DNA from: Bacillus andreraoultii
GTDB lineage: Bacteria; Bacillota; Bacilli; Bacillales; Caldibacillaceae
Direction of reading: 5' to 3'
Assembly: GCF_001244735.1 (NCBI RefSeq)
Contig: NZ_LN868937.1
Location: forward strand, 1,681,797-1,745,796
DNA: 64,000 nt
Part shown: positions 1 through 8,338 of the stretch, one piece after another
Layout: every line of letters begins with the position of its first letter
Numbering within the stretch: the first letter of the stretch is position 1
Translations under genes and position numbers: made by a program
Notes under the pieces: generated by a model
Told to the model about the DNA's origin: nothing
The model's database searches: none
The model's input: only the letters and a program-made list of their open reading frames with translations

Positions 1-399
1 GTTGGTGCAGATTTCGTTTTTAATCAATTTGAACGAGGTATAGATGAACCAGTTCTTGAAAAAGGGAGTACATTATCCTCTGGTCAGCGACAACTAATTT
101 CATTTGCACGGGCGTTAGCATTTAATCCTGCAATATTAATATTAGATGAAGCAACATCAAATATTGATACAGAAACAGAAAAAGTTATTCAACAGGCAAT
201 GGATGTGGTGAAACAAGGACGAACGACATTCATTATTGCTCATCGTCTATCCACGATAAAAAATGCTGATCAAATTATTGTTTTAGATCGTGGAAATATA
301 TCTGAGTATGGAAACCATGAACAACTAATGGAGAAAAAAGGAAAGTATTACCAAATGTATCAACTTCAGTTAGGACATAAACTTGGGGAAGTAGGGTAA
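1..399 (+). CDS. ABC transporter, C-terminal end of the ATPase domain (5' truncated by window)
   Basis: The frame is open from base 1, so the gene starts upstream of the window. The visible 132 residues are the end of an ABC ATPase domain: signature LSSGQ (residues 25-29), Walker B ILILDE (45-50) followed by the D-loop, and the switch histidine in IIAHRLS (H81). The domain ends about 50 residues later, as in half-transporters with an N-terminal membrane domain and a C-terminal ATPase. The wording resembles the YheH/YfiC class of Bacillus multidrug exporters, which usually work as heterodimers with a partner encoded just upstream. That partner and the membrane domain are outside the window, so the substrate cannot be stated. 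Confidence 0.9.
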   Translation, partial: VGADFVFNQFERGIDEPVLEKGSTLSSGQRQLISFARALAFNPAILILDEATSNIDTETEKVIQQAMDVVKQGRTTFIIAHRLSTIKNADQIIVLDRGNISEYGNHEQLMEKKGKYYQMYQLQLGHKLGEVG

Positions 400-426
400 A
401 AGGGACTTGAGTCGAATTTCTTGGTT

Positions 427-500
427 AATAGGAAAGTATAAATTTTCCAATTTCTACTTTCCTATACGAATAAGTGCACAAGGAAGGCTCTAGCGTTCCT
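427..500 (+). repeat. Dispersed hairpin-headed repeat, family A copy 1
   Basis: An imperfect palindrome (AGGAAAGTA ... TACTTTCCT, 429-462) is followed by the tail ATACGAATAAGTGCACA. The same layout recurs near 2680, 3912, 17062, 23542 and 63757. It lies between the ABC transporter stop and its likely terminator, so it would be part of the transcript. Confidence 0.65.
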
Positions 501-579
501 ACGTTTTCTTTAATTAAAGGCTATTTTTCTCAAGGATGGTTGTTTTTCGAAAACAGCCTAATAAGGTAAAAATGTTAAA

Positions 580-620
580 AGGTTGCCGTCACGCTTCACT
601 ATTGGCAACCTCTTTTTTTT
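580..620 (+). terminator. Intrinsic terminator downstream of the ABC transporter
   Basis: AGGTTGCC pairs with GGCAACCT across a 16-base loop and is followed by an uninterrupted T run. It is the only strong terminator in the 330-base gap between the transporter and the PAP2 gene. Confidence 0.8.
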
Positions 621-729
621 TGCGGTATGATTAATTTAACTTTTTAGTATCCTTTCATATATGAATGATGAATGTGCGATAATATTCCTTATAGCATTTG
701 ATTTTATGGAATAAGGAGATATCGGTTCG

Positions 730-1386
730 ATGAATAAAATAAGACCGTTTGGTGGACTACTCAACATAAGCATTTTATGTTTAATTGTCTTTATGTTTAT
801 GGCTATTTTTGTAAAAGAAGATCTGATGGAGAGGTTCGACTTAGCCGTTATTCAGTTTGTTCAAGGATTAGAATCAGAAAGTTTAACAAAGATTATGTTC
901 GTTTTTACAAAAATCGGTTCTTTTCCATTTGTTATAACAATTTTTTTCATGTCATCTTTATTTTTATATTTTGTGTTGCATCATCGCAGCGAATTAGTTC
1001 TATATGGTGGGCTTCTCATCGTGACACAAATCGCTAATCAATTATTAAAGTCATTCTTTCAAAGAACGCGGCCTGAATTTCATCGTTTAGTTGAAATTGG
1101 TGGGTACAGTTTTCCGAGTGGACATGCGATGTCTGCTTTTACTGTATATACGATCTTGGCATTTTTATTTTGGCGACATATTCGAACTGCTTTCGGCCGA
1201 TTTTTGTTACTCGCTGTTAGTATACTATTTATCCTCTTAATTGGTATTAGTCGAATATATCTTGGTGTTCATTTTCCATCTGATATTATTGGTGGATATA
1301 GTATGAGTGCATTCCTCTGTGGAATAGGAATATGGAATTTTCTTAAAGTTCGGGCGAATCCTGAGAAACAATATAAAGTTTCTTAA
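730..1386 (+). CDS. PAP2-family membrane phosphatase
   Basis: Predicted integral membrane acid phosphatase of the PAP2 superfamily, 218 residues. All three signature motifs are present: K107-x6-R114-P115, P129-S-G-H132, and S174-R175-x5-H181-x3-D185. Together these form the phosphate pocket and the catalytic histidines. About six hydrophobic segments surround them, with the active site expected on the outer face. Known relatives in Bacillus (BcrC, YodM) dephosphorylate undecaprenyl diphosphate or other lipid phosphates. Which substrate applies here cannot be read from the sequence. The start follows AAGGAGATATC with a long 11-base spacer. It is monocistronic or paired with the GNAT gene 54 bases downstream. 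Confidence 0.88.
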   Translation: MNKIRPFGGLLNISILCLIVFMFMAIFVKEDLMERFDLAVIQFVQGLESESLTKIMFVFTKIGSFPFVITIFFMSSLFLYFVLHHRSELVLYGGLLIVTQIANQLLKSFFQRTRPEFHRLVEIGGYSFPSGHAMSAFTVYTILAFLFWRHIRTAFGRFLLLAVSILFILLIGISRIYLGVHFPSDIIGGYSMSAFLCGIGIWNFLKVRANPEKQYKVS

Positions 1387-1440
1387 ATAAAGGAGATGGC
1401 TAACATCATTTAAAAAAATAAGAAAAGTTGGGGTGGATAA

Positions 1441-1929
1441 ATGGTTACGTTGCGCAGAGTGGTACGAGAAGACTTACATGTAGTAGTTGAAATTGAGAAT
1501 GCATGTTTTATTCAAGGCGAAGCAGCAACAGAAATTGCATTAAAAGAGCGAATGATAACAATTCCCGATACGTTTATTGTTGCAAGTATTGGTCATAAAA
1601 TTGTTGGCTTTGTTAATGGACCAGTCATTTCATACGAATTTATTACGGATGATTTATTTCTTACTGTTAAACGCAATTCTGAAACTGGTGGGCATCAAAG
1701 TATCCTAGGTTTAGCCGTATTACAAGAATATCAAAATCGAGGAATTGGTGGAGCACTATTAAGTTACCTTGAAAAAATTGCACAGAAACAAGAAAGTGAA
1801 ACCGTCACATTAACGTGTAAAGGAAAATATATTCCATTTTATGAAAACCATGGATATAGGAATGAAGGCAGCTCTGTATCCCAACTTGGAGGAGAAACTT
1901 GGTATAATATGATTAAGCGGTTTGGATAA
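1441..1929 (+). CDS. GNAT-family N-acetyltransferase
   Basis: A 162-residue protein of GNAT fold. The acetyl-CoA binding loop is seen as QNRGIGGALLSYLE (residues 98-111; R100-G-I-G-G-A), preceded by the beta4 strand SILGLAVL. The C-terminal part has the usual GYRNEG turn of the last strands. The transferase presumably acetylates a small amine or a protein N-terminus, but the substrate is not deducible. ATG follows GGGTGGATAA. It sits between the PAP2 and Nudix genes with short gaps on the same strand, so the three may be co-transcribed. Confidence 0.85.
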   Translation: MVTLRRVVREDLHVVVEIENACFIQGEAATEIALKERMITIPDTFIVASIGHKIVGFVNGPVISYEFITDDLFLTVKRNSETGGHQSILGLAVLQEYQNRGIGGALLSYLEKIAQKQESETVTLTCKGKYIPFYENHGYRNEGSSVSQLGGETWYNMIKRFG

Positions 1930-1978
1930 CTTTCGAGGATAATATTGATTATAATGGAAAGATGGGAGGGAGGATTCA

Positions 1979-2605
1979 ATGGATATTCAAGAGATTTTTA
2001 AAAAAGTGCAAGAACATCAAGCAACTATTTTAGGGAAAGAAAATTTTCGGCTATATGGTATACTCGTTCCTTTAGTCCGTATTGATGGTGAGATTCACTT
2101 AATTTTTGAAGTTAGATCATTACAGTTAAAACGTCAGCCAGGTGAGATTTGCTTTCCTGGGGGTGGTGTGGAAAAAACAGATAGATCACCGAAAGAAGCG
2201 GCTATCCGTGAAACGACTGAAGAACTTGGAATCGATAAGAGTTTTATTACGAACGTTCATCCGTTAAATTACTTTGTCCAATCGATGGAGGGAAGAATTA
2301 TTTATCCGTATGTAGGATTAATTGAATCAATTGATGCTATTCAACCTAACCCTGATGAGGTAAAGGAAATTTTCACCGTCCCATTACAATTTTTTAAAGA
2401 TAATGAACCTGAAGAACACGGACTATCTTTTCAAATTCAACATAATGAAGATTTTCCATACCATCTCATTCCTGGTGGAAAGAATTACTCGTGGCGTACA
2501 AGAGAGATTACAGAGTACTTTTACTTTTATAAGGATTATGTAATTTGGGGACTAACTGCCAATATATTACGTCACTTCTTATCAATTATTTTAGAAGACA
2601 AATAA
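1979..2605 (+). CDS. Nudix hydrolase, CoA-pyrophosphatase-like
   Basis: A 208-residue Nudix protein. The Nudix box lies at about residues 61-85, with the catalytic helix IRETTEELGI (R77, E78, E81, E82). The sequence just before it, LKRQPGEICFPGG (50-62), is the extended signature of the CoA pyrophosphatase (NudL/YeaB-type) subgroup, which cleaves coenzyme A to phosphopantetheine and 3',5'-ADP. The box is not fully canonical: the glutamate usually seen at the seventh position is replaced, with D68 nearby. CoA pyrophosphatase is the best call and a general NDP-X hydrolase the alternative. The start is supported by GGGAGGGAGG eight bases upstream. Confidence 0.85.
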   Translation: MDIQEIFKKVQEHQATILGKENFRLYGILVPLVRIDGEIHLIFEVRSLQLKRQPGEICFPGGGVEKTDRSPKEAAIRETTEELGIDKSFITNVHPLNYFVQSMEGRIIYPYVGLIESIDAIQPNPDEVKEIFTVPLQFFKDNEPEEHGLSFQIQHNEDFPYHLIPGGKNYSWRTREITEYFYFYKDYVIWGLTANILRHFLSIILEDK

Positions 2606-2679
2606 ATTTTTTGGAAAAAGTTGTCTTCTATTGATAATTATGATTAAATAATCACATACCTACGTCTTTTTAAGTTGCT

Positions 2680-2738
2680 GGGAAAGAATAAATGTTTCTA
2701 CTTTTCTATACGCAAAAGCGCATAAGAAAACACTTCTA
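2680..2738 (+). repeat. Family A repeat, copy 2 (diverged)
   Basis: GGGAAAGAATAAA ... TTTCTACTTTTC is followed by TATACGCAAAAGCGCATAAG. It matches the head and tail layout of the other family A copies but with several mismatches. It lies in the 265-base gap upstream of the HesB-like gene, which otherwise shows nothing. Confidence 0.5.
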
Positions 2739-2870
2739 TAGCATGACCTCGTAGAAATTAGTTTTTTCTGTGAAATTTAGCTTAGCTCCCACCTAAAGAA
2801 TCGAACGTTTAAGTTATCTTTAAAAGCATTGACATCAGTTTGTTACATAAATAGAAGGAGTGTTTATATC

Positions 2871-3176
2871 ATGAATTGTAAAATAAATCGAAACGCAGCG
2901 AAAGTTTTAAAGCAACAGTTAGAATCAGAAGAAGCAAAAGGAAAAATGGTTCGTATATATGTGACTCATGAGCATGGTGATCATGTTCATTACGGTTTAA
3001 GTTTTGATACTCCAACAGAGCATGATGAAATTGTAAAAACAGATAAAGATATTGATGTTTTACTTGACACAAGGAATGACTGGTTAGATGGTGTTTGGAT
3101 TCAATATTTTTATGTTCCTGAAGAAGGGTTTGTTATCTCGAATCCAACAAAAGGCAATCATCACCACCATCATTAA
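2871..3176 (+). CDS. HesB/YneR-like protein with natural His-rich C-terminus
   Basis: A 101-residue protein resembling the HesB/IscA fold (Fe-S biogenesis domain): basic N-terminal helix, central GDHVHYGLSFD strand region, and a C-terminal strand ending in VISNP. The three cysteines that make A-type carriers bind iron or clusters are absent; the only cysteine is C3. It therefore belongs with the cysteine-less YneR-type relatives, whose function is not established. The protein ends in GN followed by five histidines, a possible metal site. ATG at 2871 is chosen because AGAAGGAG lies at the right distance; the longer TTG frame from 2829 has no ribosome site. RNase HI begins 27 bases downstream. 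Confidence 0.65.
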   Translation: MNCKINRNAAKVLKQQLESEEAKGKMVRIYVTHEHGDHVHYGLSFDTPTEHDEIVKTDKDIDVLLDTRNDWLDGVWIQYFYVPEEGFVISNPTKGNHHHHH

Positions 3177-3202
3177 GTAATATGATAAAATTTGGGGGAA
3201 TT

Positions 3203-3844
3203 ATGGCAAAACAAAAATATTATGTCGTTTGGGAAGGTTTAAAATCAGGAATATTTACATCTTGGGAAGACTGTAAAAAGCAAATTCATGGTGTACAAGG
3301 TGCGAAATACAAATCATTTATATCTCGAGAGGAAGCAGAAATCGCACTAAAAAAAGGTTGGAAATCTTATTATCGTTCTACTAAGAACTCGAATAAGCAA
3401 TCGAATACAGTGAAAAAAGATCATGCTAATCTTAATACGGATTATATGAAAGAAAGTATTTCTGTTGATGCGGCATGTAGTGGAAATCCTGGAGCAATGG
3501 AGTATAAAGGGGTATATACAAAAACAGGAAAAGAATTGTTTCACTTCGGTCCTATTTTAGGAACAAATAATATTGGCGAATTTCTCGCGATTGTTCATGG
3601 CCTTGCCTATTTACAAAAAAAAAATCTTCAAATTCCAATCTACTCTGATTCGCAAACGGCTATTAAATGGGTGAAAATGAAAAAAGTCAATACAAGTCTC
3701 GCCTTAACAAAAGATACGGAACAAGTCTGGAAATTGATAAGGCAGGGTGAACAATGGTTAAAGAAAAATACGTATACGAATCAAATTATTAAATGGGAAA
3801 CAGAACGTTGGGGAGAAAATAAAGCTGATTTTGGGCGAAAATGA
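3203..3844 (+). CDS. rnhA: Ribonuclease HI with N-terminal hybrid-binding domain
   Basis: A 213-residue RNase HI very similar in layout to the structurally studied Bacillus halodurans enzyme. Residues 5-52 form the viroplasmin-like RNA/DNA hybrid-binding domain (YYVVWEGLKSGIFTSW). A charged linker of about 30 residues follows, then the catalytic domain. The four carboxylates are visible: D89 (SVDAAC), E126 (GEFLA), D149 (YSDSQTA) and D209 (NKADFGRK). The enzyme cleaves RNA in RNA/DNA hybrids with two metal ions. ATG 3203 has GGGGGAA just upstream and aligns with the family start; the in-frame ATG at 3182 does not. A terminator follows at 3878. Confidence 0.92.
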   Translation: MAKQKYYVVWEGLKSGIFTSWEDCKKQIHGVQGAKYKSFISREEAEIALKKGWKSYYRSTKNSNKQSNTVKKDHANLNTDYMKESISVDAACSGNPGAMEYKGVYTKTGKELFHFGPILGTNNIGEFLAIVHGLAYLQKKNLQIPIYSDSQTAIKWVKMKKVNTSLALTKDTEQVWKLIRQGEQWLKKNTYTNQIIKWETERWGENKADFGRK

Positions 3845-3877
3845 TTTTGTATCATATAAATATAACGAATATCAGAA

Positions 3878-3908
3878 AAATCTAGTACGTATATACTAGA
3901 TTTTTTAG
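3878..3908 (+). terminator. Terminator after rnhA
   Basis: AATCTAGT and ACTAGATT flank a short AT loop, followed by TTTTT. It lies about 35 bases after the rnhA stop. Confidence 0.75.
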
Positions 3909-3911
3909 GGT

Positions 3912-3980
3912 TAATAGGAAAGAAAAATTGGAAAATTTATACTTTCCTTAAACACTTTGCACATAAGAAAAACTTTGATG
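3912..3980 (+). repeat. Family A repeat, copy 3
   Basis: TAATAGGAAAG ... TACTTTCC followed by GCACATAAGAAAAACTTTGATG. The hairpin head is weaker here, but the GCACATAAG tail is well kept. It lies in the convergent gap between rnhA and motB. Confidence 0.6.
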
Positions 3981-4011
3981 CATTCCTTGCAGTCAAAAAT
4001 TTTTAGTGAAT

Positions 4012-4050
4012 GCTAGGCTCATCTCTTTAAGAATCGGATGAAAGCCTAGC
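4012..4050. terminator. Hairpin between convergent rnhA and motB
   Basis: GCTAGGCT pairs with AGCCTAGC around a 23-base loop. T-rich sequence follows on the plus side, and a weaker T-rich stretch follows on the minus side. It probably ends the motA-motB transcript, whose stop is 17 bases away. Confidence 0.55.
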
Positions 4051-4066
4051 GTTTTCTTATTTTATA

Positions 4067-4828
4067 TTATTCACTAGCTTCATCACTATTTGGTAAAATA
4101 AGTACTTCAACACGACGGTTTTTAGCTTTTCCTGCATTTGAATTATTTGATGCGATTGGTTGGAATTCACCAAAACCTTTAGCACTAAACAAACGTGGAT
4201 CTAATTTATCATTTTCCAAAATGATTTTCATAAAATTTACAGCCCGCATGACACTTAATTCCCAGTTTGAAGAGTAATGGGAATTTTGAATAGGTACATT
4301 GTCTGTATGACCACTAATAATTACACTATGTGGTGGATCAATGACTAAAAGTTCACTAATTTCCTTGGCAAGGGAAACATCTTTTTTACGGACAGTTGCG
4401 TCACCTGAATCAAATAGGACGCTATCTTTAATGGTGACAAGTAATCCTTCACTTGTCAATGAAGTTTGTAGATCATTCCCAAGTCCTTTTGCTGTGATAA
4501 AATGGTTAATTTTTTCTTGAATGTTTTCTAGCTTTTTTTCTTCTTGATGTTGTTTCTCTGCTCCTTTTTCTTCCTTTTTATTCTTGCTATTATCAGAAAG
4601 TTGTTTTTCATTTTTTTGCTCTAAGCTATCGTAATCCATTACACCTGTGCCACCGGTGAAAATCTCATTAAACACTTTCGATAAAGCTTGAAATTTTTCT
4701 GCATCGACCGAACTGATGGAAAATAAAACAATAAAGAGAGCTAGTAAAAGTGTCATTAAATCGGAATACGGCAAAAGCCAAGATTCATTTAGTTCTTCTT
4801 CATGTTTTTCTTTCTTACGTCTACGCAT
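4067..4828 (-). CDS. motB: Flagellar motor stator protein MotB
   Basis: A 253-residue stator subunit. The N-terminal cytoplasmic segment is lysine/glutamate rich. A single membrane helix follows with the proton-binding aspartate in PYSDLMTLLLALF, then a plug-like segment, a charged linker and a C-terminal OmpA-like peptidoglycan-binding domain (ISGHTDN, NWELSVMRAV, NRRVEVLI). The text is close to B. subtilis MotB, so H+-driven MotB is preferred over the Na+-type MotS. ATG 4828 gives the family N-terminus and overlaps the motA stop by 8 bases, with GGTAGGG upstream. An in-frame ATG at 4849 is less likely. Translation is coupled to motA. Confidence 0.93.
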   Translation of the reverse strand: MRRRKKEKHEEELNESWLLPYSDLMTLLLALFIVLFSISSVDAEKFQALSKVFNEIFTGGTGVMDYDSLEQKNEKQLSDNSKNKKEEKGAEKQHQEEKKLENIQEKINHFITAKGLGNDLQTSLTSEGLLVTIKDSVLFDSGDATVRKKDVSLAKEISELLVIDPPHSVIISGHTDNVPIQNSHYSSNWELSVMRAVNFMKIILENDKLDPRLFSAKGFGEFQPIASNNSNAGKAKNRRVEVLILPNSDEASE

Positions 4829-5615
4829 CTTGTGATTCCCTACCTTCATTTAAAAACTTTTCCCGTTCACTAGTAGGTAAAAATGAAGAGAGTTTTTGTT
4901 CAATTTCTTTCGCTGTTTCTCCTTCAATAATGGATAAGATTCCTTCTATGATTAATATCTTTAATTGTACTTCTTGTTTTGATTTTCTTCGTAATTTATT
5001 TGCAAAAGGATTCCATAACACATAGCCAGTAAAAATACCAAGCAATGTGGCAATGAATGCTGCACTAATGGCATGACCTAATTTCCCTGTATCATTCATA
5101 TCTCCTAATGCCGCAACTAATCCGATAACCGCACCTAGTACCCCTAATGTCGGTGCATACGTTCCAGCTTGAGAGAAAATCTGTATACCAACTTGATGGC
5201 GTTCTTCCATTGAATCAATTTCTTCTAATAAAACATCTCGTATATAATCAGGAGTTTTCCCGTCAATAGCTAAAGTCAATCCGTTTTTTAAAAATGGATC
5301 ATCAATTTCTTCCAATTGCTTTTCTAACACAAGAATTCCTTCACGACGGGCAATCTGTGACCAATCGGAAAATAATTTAATGTAATAAGTATATGGTTTT
5401 TTTTTCCGATCTGTAAAAATAATTTTAAATAACTTTGGAACATTTTTAATTTCGTTTAATGGAAAAGCAATTGTTACGGAAGCAATCGTTCCTAATATAA
5501 TTATTAAGAATGCAGCCGGGTTATTAAGTGCAGTAATATCGGCTCCTTTTAAAATCATCCCTACAAATACAGCAATAAGACCAAAAATAATACCAAGCAA
5601 AGTAGTTTTGTCCAT
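4821..5615 (-). CDS. motA: Flagellar motor stator protein MotA
   Basis: A 264-residue stator protein with four membrane helices. The conserved proline-bearing motif AGTYAPTLGVLGAVIGL (helix 3) and helix 4 with GHAISAAFIATLLGIFTGY are clear. The cytoplasmic loop between helices 2 and 3 carries the charged residues that contact the rotor (RREG, EERHQ). ATG 5615 matches the family start MDKTTLLGI and is preceded by AGGTGAT; the open frame runs 23 codons further upstream without a ribosome site. It forms the stator with MotB, encoded directly downstream. No good sigma-D promoter could be confirmed by eye. Confidence 0.94.
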   Translation of the reverse strand: MDKTTLLGIIFGLIAVFVGMILKGADITALNNPAAFLIIILGTIASVTIAFPLNEIKNVPKLFKIIFTDRKKKPYTYYIKLFSDWSQIARREGILVLEKQLEEIDDPFLKNGLTLAIDGKTPDYIRDVLLEEIDSMEERHQVGIQIFSQAGTYAPTLGVLGAVIGLVAALGDMNDTGKLGHAISAAFIATLLGIFTGYVLWNPFANKLRRKSKQEVQLKILIIEGILSIIEGETAKEIEQKLSSFLPTSEREKFLNEGRESQDA

Positions 5616-5693
5616 GTAATCACCTATCATTTTCTTTTTTAGAACCTTTAAATCTATATAATATGTAAAGAATGAATATACCATCCACTGAAC

Positions 5694-5738
5694 GAAGACG
5701 ATTTATCACTACCCTATTTCATTAGGGATGTTGTCTTC
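5694..5738. other. Bipartite inverted repeat upstream of motA
   Basis: GAAGAC/GTCTTC form the outer arms and CCCTA/TAGGG the inner arms of a 45-base imperfect hairpin, about 80 bases before the motA start. The 344-base gap between motA and the next gene otherwise holds only the promoters of the two divergent genes, which I could not place. Confidence 0.5.
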
Positions 5739-5959
5739 TCCCCTAAAATGATAAAACTAGAAGGTAGAAGTAACGGTTGTATTGAACTCCAGAAGAAGAA
5801 CAATTTTTGTTCATGTTCCCACTTTTTATCGGCCAATTTTCATAAATGTGAAGGGATTATGAGAAAAAAAGAATTGAAAGAATATTGATGGCGCTTTCTT
5901 AAAGTGTATATAGATAAATATCATTCATTTTGTAAACACTTATTATTGAGGTGATAAAC

Positions 5960-6148
5960 GTGAATAATGAGAAGGACCTAGGACATCATGTGGAAAATAA
6001 GCCGAATATTCCTTTTCAAAGAACTAGAAATGAATCAAGAAAAGTACAATTGAATGTGCAGGAACGGGCGGCAACAAGAATAAATGATATCGATATTGAA
6101 GAACCACAACTTTTTTTCGACCGAGAAGATGGAGTTAAAAGAGAATAG
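5960..6148 (+). CDS. Small hydrophilic protein of unknown function
   Basis: A 62-residue highly charged protein, with no membrane segment, no cysteine and no motif I recognise. GTG at 5960 is preferred because GAGGTGA sits five bases upstream; the in-frame GTG at 5951 overlaps that ribosome site. A terminator follows at 6220, so it appears to be a one-gene transcript. Function unknown. Confidence 0.55.
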   Translation: MNNEKDLGHHVENKPNIPFQRTRNESRKVQLNVQERAATRINDIDIEEPQLFFDREDGVKRE

Positions 6149-6219
6149 GGGAACTAAACTCTTTGAAAGTATCAAAGACTAGTCCTGGAAACGATGTTGA
6201 AAGTGAGTTGGGGATATGA

Positions 6220-6253
6220 AAGCTATAGGGAATAACTTCCTTATAGCCTTTTT
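6220..6253 (+). terminator. Terminator after the 62-residue gene
   Basis: GCTATAGGG pairs imperfectly with CCTTATAGC, followed by a T run. Confidence 0.6.
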
Positions 6254-6342
6254 AGTACGTCTCTTTTATTTAAGCTTTTAATTATTTATATGATAGAATA
6301 TTAGAATGTTAGACAGATTTTTTAGTAGAATGGGGTTTTTGT

Positions 6343-7101
6343 ATGAAACTTGTAAGTTGGAATGTAAATGGACTTCGTGCTTGTGTTAAAAAAGGCTTTC
6401 TAGAATATTTTCATGAAGTGGATGCCGATTTATTTTGTGTACAAGAAACGAAATTGCAAGAAGGTCAAATAAATCTTGACTTGCCTGGATATAAGCAATA
6501 TTGGAATTACGCAGAGAAAAAAGGCTATTCTGGAACAGCCATTTTTACAAAGCTAGAGCCACTTTCTGTTAGTTACGGATTTACACCAGATGATTTTGAA
6601 GCTGAAGGTCGAATTATTACGTTAGAATTCGATCAATTTTACCTTGTAAATGTTTATACTCCAAATTCTCAGCGTGACTTAGCAAGATTAAACTTTCGAT
6701 TACAATGGGAAGATCAATTAAAACAATATTTAATCGAATTAGATCATAAGAAACCTGTTGTATATTGCGGCGATTTAAATGTCGCTCATAAAGAGATAGA
6801 CTTGAAAAATGCAAAATCTAATATTGGTAATTCTGGCTTTACCGAAGAAGAAAGAGGGAAAATGACAGATTTATTAAATTCGGGTTTTGTCGATAGTTTT
6901 CGTCATGTTTACCCGGATAAGACGGATTGCTACACATGGTGGAGTTACATGAATAAAGTTCGTGAAAGAAACATCGGTTGGCGAATTGATTATTTTATCG
7001 TTTCGGAACGGATAAAAAACAATATTTATCATGTTGATATTCATTCACACATAATGGGTAGCGATCATTGTCCAATTTTACTCGAGCTTTTAATGAAGTA
7101 A
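6343..7101 (+). CDS. exoA: Exodeoxyribonuclease III / AP endonuclease
   Basis: A 252-residue member of the exonuclease III (EEP) family, which nicks DNA 5' to abasic sites and degrades 3' ends in base-excision repair. Catalytic and metal residues are visible: N7, E35 (QETKLQ), Y105 (VNVYTPN), D144 and N146 (CGDLNVAH), D216 (WRIDYF), and D241-H242 (GSDHCPI). Length matches B. subtilis ExoA. The mug gene for mismatch glycosylase lies 0.5 kb downstream on the same strand, a loose repair grouping. The start is the only reasonable ATG, with a weak GGGG ribosome site. Confidence 0.94.
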   Translation: MKLVSWNVNGLRACVKKGFLEYFHEVDADLFCVQETKLQEGQINLDLPGYKQYWNYAEKKGYSGTAIFTKLEPLSVSYGFTPDDFEAEGRIITLEFDQFYLVNVYTPNSQRDLARLNFRLQWEDQLKQYLIELDHKKPVVYCGDLNVAHKEIDLKNAKSNIGNSGFTEEERGKMTDLLNSGFVDSFRHVYPDKTDCYTWWSYMNKVRERNIGWRIDYFIVSERIKNNIYHVDIHSHIMGSDHCPILLELLMK

Positions 7102-7179
7102 TTTTTACGTTGAATTATAATTTACGCTATTTTTGGGGATCATGTAAAAGTTATCAATATAATTTCAGGAGGATTTACT

Positions 7180-7578
7180 ATGAAAAGTTTTCAAGTAACA
7201 TTCCATCAAGAGGACCAAGCTGATCAAATGGTTGTAAAAAAGTTATCAGAAGCGGATTTTAATGCTGCTATTGAAGGTGGTATGCGCCAATTGTTTGAAT
7301 TAGATACGAATATTGGCCTATTTATTTTTGTCGATGGAGAAGATAAAGACGGGGGCGAAACATATCATGCCCTTCGCTTTCAAGATGAAAAAGAGGAACC
7401 GAGTGATTATTATTCGTTTGAGTTGAAGGATTTTTACGAATTTATTGCATTATTCACGAGTCAAATGTATATAGAGGATGACGAAAGTGAGAGTGATGAG
7501 GAAGCCTATGAGCCGATTCATCATTTAGCCCATCTTTTTTTCCATATTGTTGAATCAGGTGAAGGTGTAACACCATAA
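7180..7578 (+). CDS. Acidic cytosolic protein of unknown function
   Basis: A 132-residue strongly acidic protein with a very acidic stretch EDDESESDEEAYE near residues 100-112. It is soluble, with no signal peptide or membrane helix, and I do not recognise a family. ATG follows CAGGAGG. It lies between exoA and mug on the same strand, with gaps of 78 and 58 bases, so it could share their transcript. Confidence 0.7.
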   Translation: MKSFQVTFHQEDQADQMVVKKLSEADFNAAIEGGMRQLFELDTNIGLFIFVDGEDKDGGETYHALRFQDEKEEPSDYYSFELKDFYEFIALFTSQMYIEDDESESDEEAYEPIHHLAHLFFHIVESGEGVTP

Positions 7579-7636
7579 ATTTATATAAGTGTTTTCCTTG
7601 AGGTTCAATTGATTATTCAATTAATAGGTGGACATA

Positions 7637-8167
7637 ATGAAGCAGACATTACCGGATCATTTACAAAAAGATTTGAAAGTTATCTTTGTAGGTTTTAACC
7701 CAAGTTTAAGATCTGCTGAAACTGGACATCATTATGCAAATCCAAGTAATCGGTTTTGGGAAATTCTTTTTCAAGCTGGGTTAACACCGAGAAAACTAAC
7801 AGCAAAAGAGGACGGTCAATTACTCAATTTTAATTACGGTCTAACAAATATCGTTGACCGTCCGACAAAATCAGCAGATGAAATTACAAAAGAAGAATAT
7901 GAAATTGGCCGAAAAAACTTAAGAGAGAAAATAGTATTGTTTAAGCCAAAAATTACATGTTTTGTTGGTAAAGGTGTCTATCTCAAATATAGTGGAAAAA
8001 GGGTGGCAACATGGGGACTTCAGCCGGAGAATATTGTTCCGGGGGTAGTTGATTTCATCGCGCCTTCTTCAAGTGGTCTCGTTCGGATGAGGAAGGAAGA
8101 GATTGTTTCCATCTATCGTGACTTAAAAAACTTGTTAGAGAAACTAGATTCGTATGAAAATGTATGA
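7637..8167 (+). CDS. mug: Mismatch-specific uracil/thymine-DNA glycosylase
   Basis: A 176-residue member of the Mug/TDG branch of uracil-DNA glycosylases, which removes U or T opposite G. Motif 1 is GFNPSLRS (residues 19-26) with the asparagine of the TDG/MUG type. NPSNRFW (35-41) and the C-terminal PSSSGL minor-groove loop also match. ATG 7637 is chosen over the in-frame GTG at 7628 because AGGTGG lies at the correct distance from the ATG and overlaps the GTG. Confidence 0.9.
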   Translation: MKQTLPDHLQKDLKVIFVGFNPSLRSAETGHHYANPSNRFWEILFQAGLTPRKLTAKEDGQLLNFNYGLTNIVDRPTKSADEITKEEYEIGRKNLREKIVLFKPKITCFVGKGVYLKYSGKRVATWGLQPENIVPGVVDFIAPSSSGLVRMRKEEIVSIYRDLKNLLEKLDSYENV

Positions 8168-8266
8168 GAAGTTTGATCCACAATCTAGTCACTATCCTAC
8201 ATATACCTTAATAAATGAATAGAACAGATTCCTTTTTGAAGGATGGAAAGTAGAAACGAGAGAAGA

Positions 8267-8296
8267 AAAGCACCGTGAATGTTCACGGTGCTTATA
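8267..8296. terminator. Bidirectional terminator between mug and the CAP-domain gene
   Basis: AAGCACCGTGAA and TTCACGGTGCTT form a near-perfect 12-base stem with a 2-base loop between convergent genes. Confidence 0.8.
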
Positions 8297-8338
8297 AAAA
8301 TATAATGGCCTTGATATAAAGTATTTCCTTCTCACCGA

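Noticed and set aside
3161..3176. Terminal histidine run taken as a cloning tag or vector contamination
   Set aside because: The gene has a normal ribosome site and chromosomal neighbours, and no vector sequence or linker surrounds it.
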